Below, one piece after another: positions 45,985-56,017 of a stretch of 64,000 nucleotides of DNA. Each line of letters begins with the position of its first letter. Position 1 is the first letter of the stretch. The stretch is from JAFEDN01 sp963712715 (GTDB lineage Bacteria > Pseudomonadota > Gammaproteobacteria > Coxiellales > Coxiellaceae): assembly GCA_963712715.1 (NCBI GenBank), contig CAVQJI010000037.1, forward strand, positions 248,001 through 312,000, in the 5' to 3' direction. Both the position numbers and the translations under genes were made by a program. Below the pieces are notes generated by a model, which worked only from the letters and a program-made list of their open reading frames with translations, did not search any database and was not told the origin of the DNA.

Positions 45985-48795
45985 TCAAGGGGCGTTCTGC
46001 GGCGCTACTGTATCTACACATCCTCGCGTCGGGGCAGCATTTGCTCGCGGGTTATCGAACCAATCAAGCGCCTCCTTAATTTTTTGCCGATCGGAGGGAG
46101 TCGTATTTCGGTCGAGTGCTCCAATGATCGGCTGACCATTCGAATTCTTCTCATTCCCGCTGATCCAGAGTTTCTGACGCTTGGTCAGATGCCAGGAGAG
46201 GGGTTGGTCTACTTCGCTCTCTCCGGTATCGATCTGCGGTGTTGCGGTGTGCGCGTCATGGCCCTTTTTGTAGGAGATGTGCTGCTGGTAGCCCAAAACC
46301 ACGTGATTGATGGAGAGCCGCGAATCGAAAGCGCACTCCAGCAGATCTAGCTCCCGGCGGTTGCGTCGAGTGGTGGAATCGAAGCCTGAGTGAATGGCAG
46401 CCTCCGGAGGCGCAAGCAGTTGGGCGATGGGGCCCCAGCGGCCGGGGGCCTTACGCGGAGCTTTCCATGCCCCGTCTAATGGAGACCCAGGTTGCCGCGG
46501 GTCTCCCGGAGCGTAGGGCTGGAAGACGAGATTTGCCTGATGGGCATAGGAGTCTGGGCTGTCTGTATCGTCAATGTCGTCACTATTGCGGATCTCAATT
46601 AGTAACACCGGTAAGACCCGACTTTTCGGAAGGGCGTCTTTGGCGGATCTGAGGAACTCGATTACGGAGTTAGTTCCGTCGTTATCGTAATAGCCCCCGT
46701 CGACGAAGTGGTAAGCATTCTGCGCTTTACCCTGGCTCATCTCAAACGGCAGCCTCGCGGGCGGGGAAACGTAGGTGAAGCTGGCCGAAAGGCGAGCCGC
46801 AGTAAAGAGGGAGATGTCCGCGTAGCCGCCTCGACCTGTGATCGGTGGATGGAGCAAGGTTTCACGACCGTAAACGCCGAGAAATGACCCGGCCGGCAGT
46901 ATTTGTTCCCTTCCTACTCTTTCCGAAAAGGCACTGTAGTTCGAGAGCAGGAAGCGATCCCCTGTTTCTACTACCGTAGTGTTGAACGTGAACGCGGGAA
47001 AGTGGGCGCGAGGATCTTCCGGAGCGGCGCTGGCGGGCAAGGTCTGGGGCAGCATGGCCAGCGAATTCAGCCGAAAGCTCGATGGATCGGGAAACGCTGC
47101 TTGCAGGTCGGATTTGTCCTGGAAACAGGCTTCGTCGTTCAGGTTACGCTGAAACGCCATTTCCAGCGCCCAGCCGCGGTCGAAGCGGTCCAGCGACGAG
47201 AAGAGATTGTAAAACCAAGGAAACAGGGTGCGAAGTGTATCCGGATAAGCCAGGCCCCATGCCACCGCTTGCAGCGACGAGCACTCGGACGACTGCAGAA
47301 CGCGCCGCCGGAAATGACCCTCCGGGTCGAACGGTCGGTCGGCGAAATACTCATGCAGGAACGCCATGGCCGCCACGCTTCCTCCGGAAACCGAACTTAT
47401 CAGCAAGATATGCCGATGAAACTTCGGACCAAAGGATTTTTCCAGCTCGCCCAGCACGGTGGCTGTCCAGGCGGCCGCATGGATTCCGCCACCCGTGGCG
47501 GTGATGATAATCACGGGTTGTGGGTTACCGGAGGTGTCATAGGCCAGATGCTGCACGTAGTAAGCGGGGGTTGGAAGATTGGCTGCCACTTCGGTCGGGT
47601 TCAGCGGGCGCACCGGAAAAACATGCTCAGCAGGGAAGGTATTGATCAACAAGATCGCGGAGATCGCTAGGGTCAGAACTGGAATTCGAAAATGATCAGC
47701 GAAGAAGGCGATGCCAGCCATGGTCCAGAAGACCACAATCAGCAGAATGGCTACGTAGGCAATTACCGGGAAAGCACGTGGAAATCGCAGGTGCATCGAA
47801 CCAAGAAGAAATACCAGGAAAAGAACGAACGAGACCACGATTGGCAGGAAGCGAACCCTGAAGTTTTCTTTGCGGTTGCGGAAATCCCGGATCGCAGGTA
47901 TGAGCAAAAAGAACATTACGGCCAGTGCAAGCATGGTGGAAAAGATGCCGACGCAGAGCGAAGCGACAGGAAGAGTAACCGGGGCCGACACCGGCATGGC
48001 GAGGATATAGAGAATTACCGCACAAAGAAGAGTCAGCGTCGCCACCACATGGCCTGGGCGAACCTTATGACACCGCTGATAGCCGGGACCCAAAAAGCAC
48101 AGCGCACCCAGCAGCGTATGTAAGGCCTTCAGCAAGCCCGCAGGCGGAATTTGCTTGATCTCATCGAGGGGCAACCAGAGCCACTTGGGCACCAGGAACG
48201 CGCGCGCGCGGTCCAGGTTAGAGGGATCGTAGCTCCAATAATAAAGGATGGCGATGATGTGCCAAAACGCGAGCGCCAGAAACGCTCCGCACAATAGCGA
48301 GGCGATTGCCAGCGGGCGATTGCCCTCCCCTTCATGCACTATGTTGAAGGCGATGCGATAAAGCAGAACCAGGCCAGGCAGTTGGGCACCGAAGAAAACA
48401 AAGGTCTCCATCTTGTCGTAGACGATGAAACACGGGGGTACCGGGCTGCCAAAGCGCTCCGGTCCGTAGGAACAGACGATGCGGGCGGCGAGCAAAGCGA
48501 ACCATCCGGGAAGCACCACGGTGAAGCCGGCTAAGATCCATTGCACCCAGTCGGAGGGCGTAAGAATGCCGCGGGTGATGGAAGCGACTTCCGGGTTAAT
48601 ATCAAGGAGCGCCAGGGTGGGCAAAAACAGCCACAGCAACAGACTAAAGCGCATGAAGTAGAGATAGCGGCAAAGGTCACCTGGAACGTTGCGGATACAC
48701 CACCAGAGGTTATGCCATTCTGGCATCTCGTTTGTTTCCGCCGTTTCGTGTGCCGCGAGTTGCCCGCTCGTGGGCAAGGTACTCGGAGTATCCAT
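45985..48795 (-). CDS. Multi-pass membrane protein with patatin-like phospholipase domain
   Basis: The product is 936 residues. About eight membrane helices lie within residues 45-390 (for example RFSLLLWLFLPTLALL and VFWTMAGIAFFADHF). The remainder is a patatin/cPLA2-like lipase: oxyanion loop TATGGGIHAA (~435-438), nucleophile S470 in SSVSGGSVAA, and catalytic Asp in FVDGGYYDNDG. The nucleophile elbow has Ser-Val-Ser-Gly-Gly in place of the usual GxSxG, with no Gly two residues before the Ser. GAGG lies 6 nt before the ATG. Lipid hydrolysis at the membrane is the likely role; the substrate is unknown. Confidence 0.8.
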   Translation of the reverse strand: MDTPSTLPTSGQLAAHETAETNEMPEWHNLWWCIRNVPGDLCRYLYFMRFSLLLWLFLPTLALLDINPEVASITRGILTPSDWVQWILAGFTVVLPGWFALLAARIVCSYGPERFGSPVPPCFIVYDKMETFVFFGAQLPGLVLLYRIAFNIVHEGEGNRPLAIASLLCGAFLALAFWHIIAILYYWSYDPSNLDRARAFLVPKWLWLPLDEIKQIPPAGLLKALHTLLGALCFLGPGYQRCHKVRPGHVVATLTLLCAVILYILAMPVSAPVTLPVASLCVGIFSTMLALAVMFFLLIPAIRDFRNRKENFRVRFLPIVVSFVLFLVFLLGSMHLRFPRAFPVIAYVAILLIVVFWTMAGIAFFADHFRIPVLTLAISAILLINTFPAEHVFPVRPLNPTEVAANLPTPAYYVQHLAYDTSGNPQPVIIITATGGGIHAAAWTATVLGELEKSFGPKFHRHILLISSVSGGSVAAMAFLHEYFADRPFDPEGHFRRRVLQSSECSSLQAVAWGLAYPDTLRTLFPWFYNLFSSLDRFDRGWALEMAFQRNLNDEACFQDKSDLQAAFPDPSSFRLNSLAMLPQTLPASAAPEDPRAHFPAFTFNTTVVETGDRFLLSNYSAFSERVGREQILPAGSFLGVYGRETLLHPPITGRGGYADISLFTAARLSASFTYVSPPARLPFEMSQGKAQNAYHFVDGGYYDNDGTNSVIEFLRSAKDALPKSRVLPVLLIEIRNSDDIDDTDSPDSYAHQANLVFQPYAPGDPRQPGSPLDGAWKAPRKAPGRWGPIAQLLAPPEAAIHSGFDSTTRRNRRELDLLECAFDSRLSINHVVLGYQQHISYKKGHDAHTATPQIDTGESEVDQPLSWHLTKRQKLWISGNEKNSNGQPIIGALDRNTTPSDRQKIKEALDWFDNPRANAAPTRGCVDTVAPQNAP

Positions 48796-49121
48796 ACGAA
48801 ACCTCTATCAGAGGTACTAATGTGGTCAGACTCTGCCGATCGGCGTGTAGCTTAGCTGAAGTTGGCCCAGATGGGATAGTGAAAGTCGGGTGGCGAGCGT
48901 TTCAGACTGCTTCCCTTTTGGAGGTTTCAGCACAGCGCTAACGTCGGTATGAAGTTCATGGAGAGCGAAGGTCTCGGTTGCGAGGCCGACCGGCGTGTTG
49001 TTCCGAGAGGCGTGTGAATGCATGCCGAAATAGGATGGCTTAGCGACAAAGCGCCTATTGCCCTGGCGGAAGCGTCCCTAGAGAGAAGACTTCCCGCTCG
49101 CACAGTGCCAATCGACATCAA
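48796..49121. other. Gap without a recognised gene
   Basis: No credible coding sequence or repeat is seen. It separates the patatin-like gene from two tiny minus-strand ORFs. Confidence 0.4.
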
Positions 49122-49277
49122 CTAGCTAGCCGCTGGGACAGTATCCTTCGGGTTATCCAGGATTGCCAAGACCTTATAGGTCGCTGACTGCTTCTTCTTA
49201 CCATCCAGGCTGACGGCCCATTCCAGCTTGGCCTTGTCACCATGGAAATCGGCCTCGATTTCATCCACGAGCGGCAT
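49122..49277 (-). CDS. Small hypothetical protein, 51 aa
   Basis: The frame reads MPLVDEIEADFHGDKAKLEW, then AVSLDGKKKQSATYKVLAIL and DNPKDTVPAAS. Its amino-acid composition looks like a real charged soluble protein. A stop lies upstream in frame, so the ATG at 49277 is the only sensible start; its ribosome-binding site is weak. It follows another tiny ORF by 30 bp. Function unknown. Confidence 0.45.
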   Translation of the reverse strand: MPLVDEIEADFHGDKAKLEWAVSLDGKKKQSATYKVLAILDNPKDTVPAAS

Positions 49278-49307
49278 TCTGCAACTCAGATGATTGTCCT
49301 CTGGACC

Positions 49308-49463
49308 TCATGCGCTCAGCGAACTGGCTTTTGCAACTGACGATAACAACTCGGCGGTCCGGCAACTGTATAGAGAAGGTTGCTCGCCAAACTGAAGACC
49401 TCGAAGGCGCGCGCGATCTTTGTCACTCCCGCGTTTCATCAGGGCTGCAACTGCGAATTTCAT
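49308..49463 (-). CDS. Small hypothetical protein, 51 aa
   Basis: The ATG at 49463 has GGAGG 7 nt upstream. The frame reads MKFAVAALMKRGSDKDRARL, then RGLQFGEQPSLYSCRTAELL and SSVAKASSLSA. The first residues are hydrophobic, then basic. It is not recognised. With the ORF at 49122-49277 it may form a two-gene unit. Confidence 0.35.
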   Translation of the reverse strand: MKFAVAALMKRGSDKDRARLRGLQFGEQPSLYSCRTAELLSSVAKASSLSA

Positions 49464-49868
49464 CTGTCGACCTCCAGGTCAAGACTTAGCACAAAAAATC
49501 ATAGGCCCCGATAGATTCAGTCGCCTATATCCAAAAAGTTGGCCGCCTTCGAACGGCAGAACTACGAGATCCATGTTCTTTCCGAATAACTGACCCCGAG
49601 TGGTCATAGTTTCACTCGTGAATGGGATGAGCTTTGACGCACTGAAGAACCCCGACGTTTTTAGTGAGGCGATCGAGTAGCTCGCCCAACGTCAGCACCT
49701 TCCGATCATCACGTGCATCGCAAGATCGCTTGTAGCGGACCGCTGCGATCAAGTTCATAGGCCGATTGACGGGGGTGCTCCGCGAAGCCGCCTGTCGTTT
49801 AAACGGCCATTACTCGCGACAAGTCGAGGTATCAGGATCGCTTCTGATCCGGGAAAAGGGGTCGATAC
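49464..49868. other. Gap without a recognised gene
   Basis: No ORF with credible features is seen between the tiny ORFs and the secreted-protein gene; upstream promoter elements of the tiny ORFs are probably here. Confidence 0.4.
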
Positions 49869-51506
49869 TCAGTAAACGACCTGAATCCCCACAGTCACTT
49901 TATTCAGGTATTCGAACGAGGGGGCGGAACGGCCATTCTCCCATGAGATCGAACCGGAGAAGTGCTTTTCCTGGTCAAGGCTGATGTTGTAAGTGCTTTT
50001 TGCATGTGGCTGAAGACCCGAGACAGTTCGTGACGACACGACATTGTTGGTGGTAAAAGGTGCCGTTTCAACAAAGAAGAGCTCACACCAGGAACCGTCG
50101 AAGGTAACTGAACTTATCCCGTATTGGACGGTTGTTTGGGAGCCGAAGTAAATCCGGGAGATGGAATACGTCGGGATATGTACATTCGGCAGACCGGCCG
50201 TAGCATTCGAAATCGATTGGGAGGTTACGTGTCCGCCGCCATCGTATTGAACATAGGGAGTGATCGACCACCCGTTGGCGGGAAGATTGAGCGTGCTGCG
50301 AATGGAGGGGTTCGCTGCAGAGACCGCGGCAGTCCGTGCATTTGCGGTTGCGTAGAGCTTCGATAGATAGAATTCGGCGCGTCCCTCTCCCATGAGATTG
50401 GTGCCTCCATACTGCGTATCGAACTCTGCTCTCACACCTCCCATTGCATTAAGAACGGAGATCTTCGAGGGTTTTCGCGAATCGAGGTCTGCGAGGTTTT
50501 GTGGAGGCTTTGGGAGTCCCAAGAGGAACGGACGTACGAACTGAGAGGGTAGGGTCACCGTGTTCGTGGTCTTGGCATTTGCCGAACCGGTGTCAAACGT
50601 GATGGCCGGATCTACGTGAATCAGACCGGGCAAGACGACCACGTTCTTTGCAATGTGAAGTGGAGCGAAAGCTCCTGTGGCACCAAAGGTTGGAGCGTTA
50701 TGGACTGCGGCGATTGCGGAAAGCTGAATTGAAATGAAGTCTTTCGTTGCATCTGCGGGGGCGCTGGGGGCACTTGCCAGGGGACCTGAAATTGGGACGG
50801 CGACGCCGTAGAAATCGGTAATTCCATTGATTGTCAGTTGGAGAGAGTTTGACAGCCCGGCAGGCAAGGGCTCATCCAGCCAGATCTCGAGGCCTAAATT
50901 CTGCCTTGCACCCAGTACACGCGCTGGGTAAACAGTCTTCTTGCCTTGCCCAGGATCATATGTGACCGTGACCGCGTTCGCTGAATACGTCGCCTTGAGT
51001 TGGACATTCGCATTCACATACAACGCATTCCGTAGGTGCTTCGTGTCGGAAGATGCGAGGGTAGGCGAGGCAACAATTGTTGCGTCGAGGACGTTTCCGT
51101 GTGCGTCCTTGGCCTCAATCAAATACGTTCGATCCGAATGCAGGGGCTGCTTGAGAGGGACGGTCATCCTGCTTTTTAGCCTTATCTGAATCTGGCCGGA
51201 TAGATTTAGAAATTGAGAAGAAACATCATTGAGACTCTCGATAGAGGAGTTTGCGTTTGTCACCTCGTAGATCTTATAGTTCTGAATGATTTCACCGGGC
51301 GAACTCGAATCGGTAAACCATCCCGCAGGAACGGGTGCTCCGACACCCGCGAGCAATAACCAAAGATGGTGGTCATCGCCCTGATAGGGGATCACGGAAA
51401 TCGAGGTTGCCTTAAGGGTCTGTGCGGAGCCACTGGCATTTGTCATCAGCAGGCAAACGCCCACCAAACCCATTGCGCGCAGTACTCGGGTGCGAGAACG
51501 GCTCAA
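49869..51506 (-). CDS. Secreted or outer-membrane protein of unknown function, 545 aa
   Basis: A signal peptide is visible (hydrophobic AMGLVGVCLLMTNASGSAQ). The body has many alternating beta-like stretches, and the C-terminus (FEYLNKVTVGIQVVY) with a terminal aromatic resembles outer-membrane strands. No named domain is recognised. Start at TTG 51506 is supported by AAGGG 7 nt upstream; an ATG 12 codons inside is the alternative. Only 4 bp separate it from the upstream gene, so the two form an operon. Confidence 0.65.
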   Translation of the reverse strand: MSRSRTRVLRAMGLVGVCLLMTNASGSAQTLKATSISVIPYQGDDHHLWLLLAGVGAPVPAGWFTDSSSPGEIIQNYKIYEVTNANSSIESLNDVSSQFLNLSGQIQIRLKSRMTVPLKQPLHSDRTYLIEAKDAHGNVLDATIVASPTLASSDTKHLRNALYVNANVQLKATYSANAVTVTYDPGQGKKTVYPARVLGARQNLGLEIWLDEPLPAGLSNSLQLTINGITDFYGVAVPISGPLASAPSAPADATKDFISIQLSAIAAVHNAPTFGATGAFAPLHIAKNVVVLPGLIHVDPAITFDTGSANAKTTNTVTLPSQFVRPFLLGLPKPPQNLADLDSRKPSKISVLNAMGGVRAEFDTQYGGTNLMGEGRAEFYLSKLYATANARTAAVSAANPSIRSTLNLPANGWSITPYVQYDGGGHVTSQSISNATAGLPNVHIPTYSISRIYFGSQTTVQYGISSVTFDGSWCELFFVETAPFTTNNVVSSRTVSGLQPHAKSTYNISLDQEKHFSGSISWENGRSAPSFEYLNKVTVGIQVVY

Positions 51507-51510
51507 GGTT

Positions 51511-51915
51511 CTACCCTTTCCCGTTCGCCAGCTTCTTGGCTGCAGACTTCTTCGCTGCGGATTTCCTCACAGGTTCATTCATCGAAGCGGCGACCGCAAA
51601 TGGTAGCGTTGCTTTCGCAAGCATAGGAGAGTTGGCGCAGGGCGCCAGCTGCATATACACAGAACTGAACGTCTGGAGCCCTCCACCTGTGATGAGTTCT
51701 CCGGAAGTAATGTCGTGGGCCGACGTGCAGGACGAGAACAGCGAGTCCTGATACATCTGCTTCATAAAACGCGGCACGCCATAAGTGTCGTAGTCGAGGT
51801 TAGGAACTTGTTCCTGCCATATGTCACGCAACTGAGAGTCGGCAGTATATTGTGCAGGGACAGCCCCGCACCAAAGATTGATGACCAGCTTCAAATGGTA
51901 TTCAACCAGATCCAT
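51511..51915 (-). CDS. Hypothetical protein with Lys/Ala-rich tail, ~134 aa
   Basis: I choose the ATG at 51915 (MDLVEYHLKLVINLWCGAVP) because AGGAGA precedes it by about 5 nt; the open frame extends 17 codons further upstream. The C-terminus NEPVRKSAAKKSAAKKLANG is a basic, Ala-rich tail of the kind that binds nucleic acid or polyanions. No family is recognised. It is probably co-transcribed with the secreted protein downstream. Confidence 0.55.
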   Translation of the reverse strand: MDLVEYHLKLVINLWCGAVPAQYTADSQLRDIWQEQVPNLDYDTYGVPRFMKQMYQDSLFSSCTSAHDITSGELITGGGLQTFSSVYMQLAPCANSPMLAKATLPFAVAASMNEPVRKSAAKKSAAKKLANGKG

Positions 51916-52321
51916 GGCCTTCTCCTGGAAATAAGGCGCTGCGCTGGGGTGGTGAGGACACAGCATACACTCAAAACAGGCTCTTCATTTCAATGTCCTT
52001 AGGCGTCCAAGCGGCCACCTTCTTCTTCGTAGCTGGCGGTTCAGTAAGCTCCCAATAGACGAAACCTGCTTGAGAAGCGCCGCGCTGTAGTGTTGCCTTG
52101 ACCTATCTGAAGGGGGCAGGCCTACTCGAAAGGCGCCCATGGTTCTCTGCGCCACATCGCGGGAAGATTCGAAGATCGATCCGCTCGTTGCGGGAACGCT
52201 CTAGTGGATTAAGGAATTGTCCGGTATCTGTCGTCTTCTGCCCAACGGGATATATATCCTTTCGTTCGAGCCTGCCTGCGAGTTGCCATCGCGAATAGCT
52301 TCCCGAGACGGCCGGCCCGGT
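51916..52321. other. Gap without a recognised gene
   Basis: No supported ORF. It must hold the promoter for the two-gene operon to its left on the minus strand, since the gene to its right ends here. Confidence 0.4.
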
Positions 52322-55300
52322 TTATTTCATCACCTCAAGCCCGGGTTTCACGAGACCATAGAGCGCACCGCCAATGCTTGGATACTCCGTGGCCAGCCAG
52401 GTGATCAGCGGCACCGCACCGAAGCCGGCTACCCGGAGATAGAAGTCCAGCCCCAGCGATTTCGCATTCTTGTTGGTGATACGGCTCAGCAGGGGGTTGC
52501 GATGCATCTGCGCAAGCACCAGCACGATGCCTGCGCTGAAGGATAGAAACAGTCCCGTCACGCACCAATCAATCTCCTGCTTCGGCTGGAAGGGATAGCT
52601 ATTGATTGCGAGCATGATCAGCACCAGGGCCACCGTGATAAACAGGAGCAGATAGCGCATTTGTGCCAGGACCGCACGGATGAAGGCTACATAGCGGATG
52701 GCCAAGAGCTCCTCAGCCAGCAGCACAACGTTCGGCTCCTTTTCCGGTTCGGCATCCCTGGTCACGCTTTGCATAAGGGTATGTCTCTCCTGCAGCCAGT
52801 GCGGCAGCAGGATGCAACACAGGATGATCTCCGAACAGGCGGCATACATTTGCTCGATCGTCTTCATATACATCCATCCCCGTTTGCCGGGATTCGGCGG
52901 TTCGACTGCATCACGTAATGCCTTAACGTGTTGCTGCAGCTGGGCTATCTCTTCTTCCAGTTCCACTTTCTTCTGCGCTAATTCGCCGCTCAGACAGTCC
53001 GCAGGCATCCCCGGGTCATTGAGGATCTGCCGGATGCCTTCGGTCGAGCGCGACATATCGCGCCAGCGTTCCAGTTGGCCGCTCTCGCGCAGCATGCCGA
53101 CCCAGTGAAAACCCTTCAGGCGCGTAAACGCCTGCCGCAGCGGCACGCGCTCGAGTGGCTCCAGCAGGTGAGCGCGCAGCGCCGCCGACATCAGGAAGAG
53201 CCGCGCCGCGGCGCACAGCGCGACCAGCAACAGCGGCACCAGCAGTAGGCCGATGAAGAACTCGTAGAGTGTGGTTGGTCCGAGTCCCCATCCGAAATGG
53301 TCGAGTGCCCGCATCGGGCAAAGGCCGATCCATAGAGCGGCCAGCGCCGCCAGGAATAGCATGAGTGCCACATCCAGCAACTTCGATTTCCATCCCTCAG
53401 CCCGCACGCGAAAGATCTGGTGCAGAAGCCGCCGCGCGATCATAAGACAGGTCGTGTCTTCGAGCAATCCGATCTGCAGCCGCGTGTCAGATACGAACAT
53501 GTCTGGCTGCGTCCGCCGATAGCTGGTGCAGTTGTCGCTCTCGAGAGTCGCCGCGTCTGGCATAAGCGGTCGCGAGTCCATGGTCAGCCGCAGCCGCCGC
53601 GCGTGCAGAAGCGCCCAGAAAAACCACCCCCACAGCACCAACAGCGCTGGCGTCAATGGCGAGACGCCGCTTGTCGGGTGCAGGCAGCGATAGCTAAAGA
53701 AGGTTCCCAGTTGCTGTCCTTCCCAGGAGCGCATACACAGCCTGACCCACATCGCCGCCAGAGCAACAGTTGCCGGAATCGAGCTCCAATAGAGAACTAG
53801 GCATAGCCTCGACTCTTTCCACGCGAAGAGACTGGGCACATCGTGCGACCTCAGTCGCACGGGCCGGAACGTCTTGCCTATCGCGATGATCCAGGCTAGG
53901 AGTCCCAGCACCAGGGTCACGATACCCAATCCCAGATTTTGCCGATCCAGGTGAATGGTCGGTGCATTCAAAAAAGTCGACACGGGAACTGCGACCACGA
54001 CGCTCATCAGAAAGAGCGCCCCACCGCCAACCTGCGCGTATAAGGCACGCCGGTGCGGCATACTATTCTCCCGGATGTCCAGGTCGCACGTCAGGGGCGA
54101 AGCGTAGCTCGCGGAGCACAATGCCGCGATATGCAGCAAAGCAGCGAGCGATAGCAGCACACACAGCGCCTGCCACACATGCGAGGGATAGACCGGGATG
54201 ATTGTCGCGTTTTTCTCTTGTGGTTCCCCGGCCAAGCCGCTGGACGTCGTCAGGGTGGCTACGGGATAGTAGCCATCGCTGCCCACTGCAGTCAGCCACA
54301 ATCGTGGATAGTTTGGGCATGCCGAGCCGACACAACCTTCATTCCCTGGTCTACTTCCATACCCATACAAAATCGGCGGCGCGGAGCGGCTTCGATTGAC
54401 CTGTCCGATCGTGTAGCTGGCGGCGTTGAAGTAGGCCTCCATTTCCGCACTGGCAAAGGTTCGTAGCTGCCCCGGCAACTCCGGCGAGCGGGCCAGCCAC
54501 ACCAGGGGATATGGTGTAATGCTCAGCGAACCGATGTAGGCCGTGTCTTCTCCCTCGCGCTGCAACAGTAGGTCCGGCTCCATCACCAGCCTTGTATCCG
54601 GATTCGATCGATGCAGCCATTTGGCCAGAAAGAGCCCGTCCATCGGATTGGTCGCTGTAATATACGCAAAATCAGCATGAAGTTGCGTCAGCGTGTGGGA
54701 AATCGACATGACCTGCGCTTCCTGCGAGAGCGGCGTGATGTCTGTCGAGAAGTCTGGCAGCGTGTCCTGGGATCCTTCGTCGCGGGTCGTCAGTGGAAGG
54801 TACGGTCTGGGTGTGCCGCTGTCGGAGTTCGAATCCTCGCCGCCTTTCTGCGAGTTCCGCAACAGCGAAATGTCCCGCGGAAATGGCACAGAGAACACCT
54901 CTGCCCGCATGTCGCCTGCGGTCGCAACTTTTTCCGTTCCATACGCGGTGCCGTCCTCGTGTAATAGCACCACATGGGTGACCTGGTACTCATATTGATT
55001 GGGAAGTGAAAGCATGCCCGCGATCGCGTTTCCAGAAGCAAATGAGACATAGTTAAAGTTAAAGGCCCGCTTCGTATCGGGCACGCAGGCAACTCCCTGC
55101 CAAAGTAAACAACGGTTCAGGGTGCGATACGCCTCTTCCGTTTCGGTAGTGCCCGCCATCTCTACGCGTTTCACGGGCGATCTCGGGTTCACTGATCGGT
55201 TCGTCAGGACGGTATCGAGTGTCTTCACCAGAGACATGGCCGATCCCGAGTATTGCGGCCCGATCACGCGGAACTTCCCTTCCTCATCGGTAACGAAGGA

Positions 55301-56017
55301 TTGAGGCATCCGCGGGCTTAGCTGCAACTCGTACGTAAGCGCCTTCTTCAACTGCTCAGAGTTCAATCCATCGGCCGGCATCTCGGCCACTAGAAACATG
55401 TAGAGGATGTTCGGCGTTTCTCCTGAACTGGAGCGTTGGTCAAAAATCAGCAAACCCGGCTCTTCGCTCATGTGCTGCTCGGTGAGTCCTGAGCCGGGGG
55501 AGTCGCTCTTTGGCACCCGCCAGGGCAGCCAGGAATAGCTGATGAGGTAGTGATTATCCGAAGCCGCCCCAATGAGAGCATCGATCGCGCGATCAAACTC
55601 AGGGGCAAGGTGGCTATGCACCGGATCGGGCACAGTGGCAATCACCGCGTGCATCTGGATGCCGGGCATAGCACGCAGATTGTCCGGCAATCCCCAACCC
55701 GTCCCGGTCGCGGAATTGCATTCCGAATTGGTTTGGGTTTTGACGACAACGTGCCAGTCCAGTGACTCACCATCCGCGTTGGCACTCTCCGCGACTCTCG
55801 CTTCCGGAGCGGGAGCTGCCTTCGGCGGTTCCCGCAGACTCGACGCCCAGTATTCGCAGGAGGCCAGCCATGGGCCCCGATCGCTTGCCGCCTCCCGAGA
55901 TGTCGCCGCTGCTCCCGGCGCAGGCTTCGGAGCCGGACCATGTCCAGCCGAGGAGTGCAGCATGAGCCCCGCTCCTACAAGGAGAGCCGCAACGGCAGAC
56001 CCGCCTCGCTTCTCCAT
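52322..56017 (-). CDS. Large membrane protein of unknown function, ~1231 aa
   Basis: The ATG at 56017 has GGAGG 6 nt upstream. An N-terminal hydrophobic segment (VAALLVGAGLMLHSSAG) is a signal or anchor. Residues up to ~620 look like a soluble extracytoplasmic region. Several membrane helices follow (WQALCVLLSLAALLHIAAL, GALFLMSVVVAVPVSTFL and others), then a cytosolic coiled coil (ELAQKKVELEEEIAQLQQHV), and the last helices lie near the C-terminus. No catalytic motif or known domain is recognised. It stands alone in its transcription unit. Confidence 0.7.
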   Translation of the reverse strand: MEKRGGSAVAALLVGAGLMLHSSAGHGPAPKPAPGAAATSREAASDRGPWLASCEYWASSLREPPKAAPAPEARVAESANADGESLDWHVVVKTQTNSECNSATGTGWGLPDNLRAMPGIQMHAVIATVPDPVHSHLAPEFDRAIDALIGAASDNHYLISYSWLPWRVPKSDSPGSGLTEQHMSEEPGLLIFDQRSSSGETPNILYMFLVAEMPADGLNSEQLKKALTYELQLSPRMPQSFVTDEEGKFRVIGPQYSGSAMSLVKTLDTVLTNRSVNPRSPVKRVEMAGTTETEEAYRTLNRCLLWQGVACVPDTKRAFNFNYVSFASGNAIAGMLSLPNQYEYQVTHVVLLHEDGTAYGTEKVATAGDMRAEVFSVPFPRDISLLRNSQKGGEDSNSDSGTPRPYLPLTTRDEGSQDTLPDFSTDITPLSQEAQVMSISHTLTQLHADFAYITATNPMDGLFLAKWLHRSNPDTRLVMEPDLLLQREGEDTAYIGSLSITPYPLVWLARSPELPGQLRTFASAEMEAYFNAASYTIGQVNRSRSAPPILYGYGSRPGNEGCVGSACPNYPRLWLTAVGSDGYYPVATLTTSSGLAGEPQEKNATIIPVYPSHVWQALCVLLSLAALLHIAALCSASYASPLTCDLDIRENSMPHRRALYAQVGGGALFLMSVVVAVPVSTFLNAPTIHLDRQNLGLGIVTLVLGLLAWIIAIGKTFRPVRLRSHDVPSLFAWKESRLCLVLYWSSIPATVALAAMWVRLCMRSWEGQQLGTFFSYRCLHPTSGVSPLTPALLVLWGWFFWALLHARRLRLTMDSRPLMPDAATLESDNCTSYRRTQPDMFVSDTRLQIGLLEDTTCLMIARRLLHQIFRVRAEGWKSKLLDVALMLFLAALAALWIGLCPMRALDHFGWGLGPTTLYEFFIGLLLVPLLLVALCAAARLFLMSAALRAHLLEPLERVPLRQAFTRLKGFHWVGMLRESGQLERWRDMSRSTEGIRQILNDPGMPADCLSGELAQKKVELEEEIAQLQQHVKALRDAVEPPNPGKRGWMYMKTIEQMYAACSEIILCCILLPHWLQERHTLMQSVTRDAEPEKEPNVVLLAEELLAIRYVAFIRAVLAQMRYLLLFITVALVLIMLAINSYPFQPKQEIDWCVTGLFLSFSAGIVLVLAQMHRNPLLSRITNKNAKSLGLDFYLRVAGFGAVPLITWLATEYPSIGGALYGLVKPGLEVMK

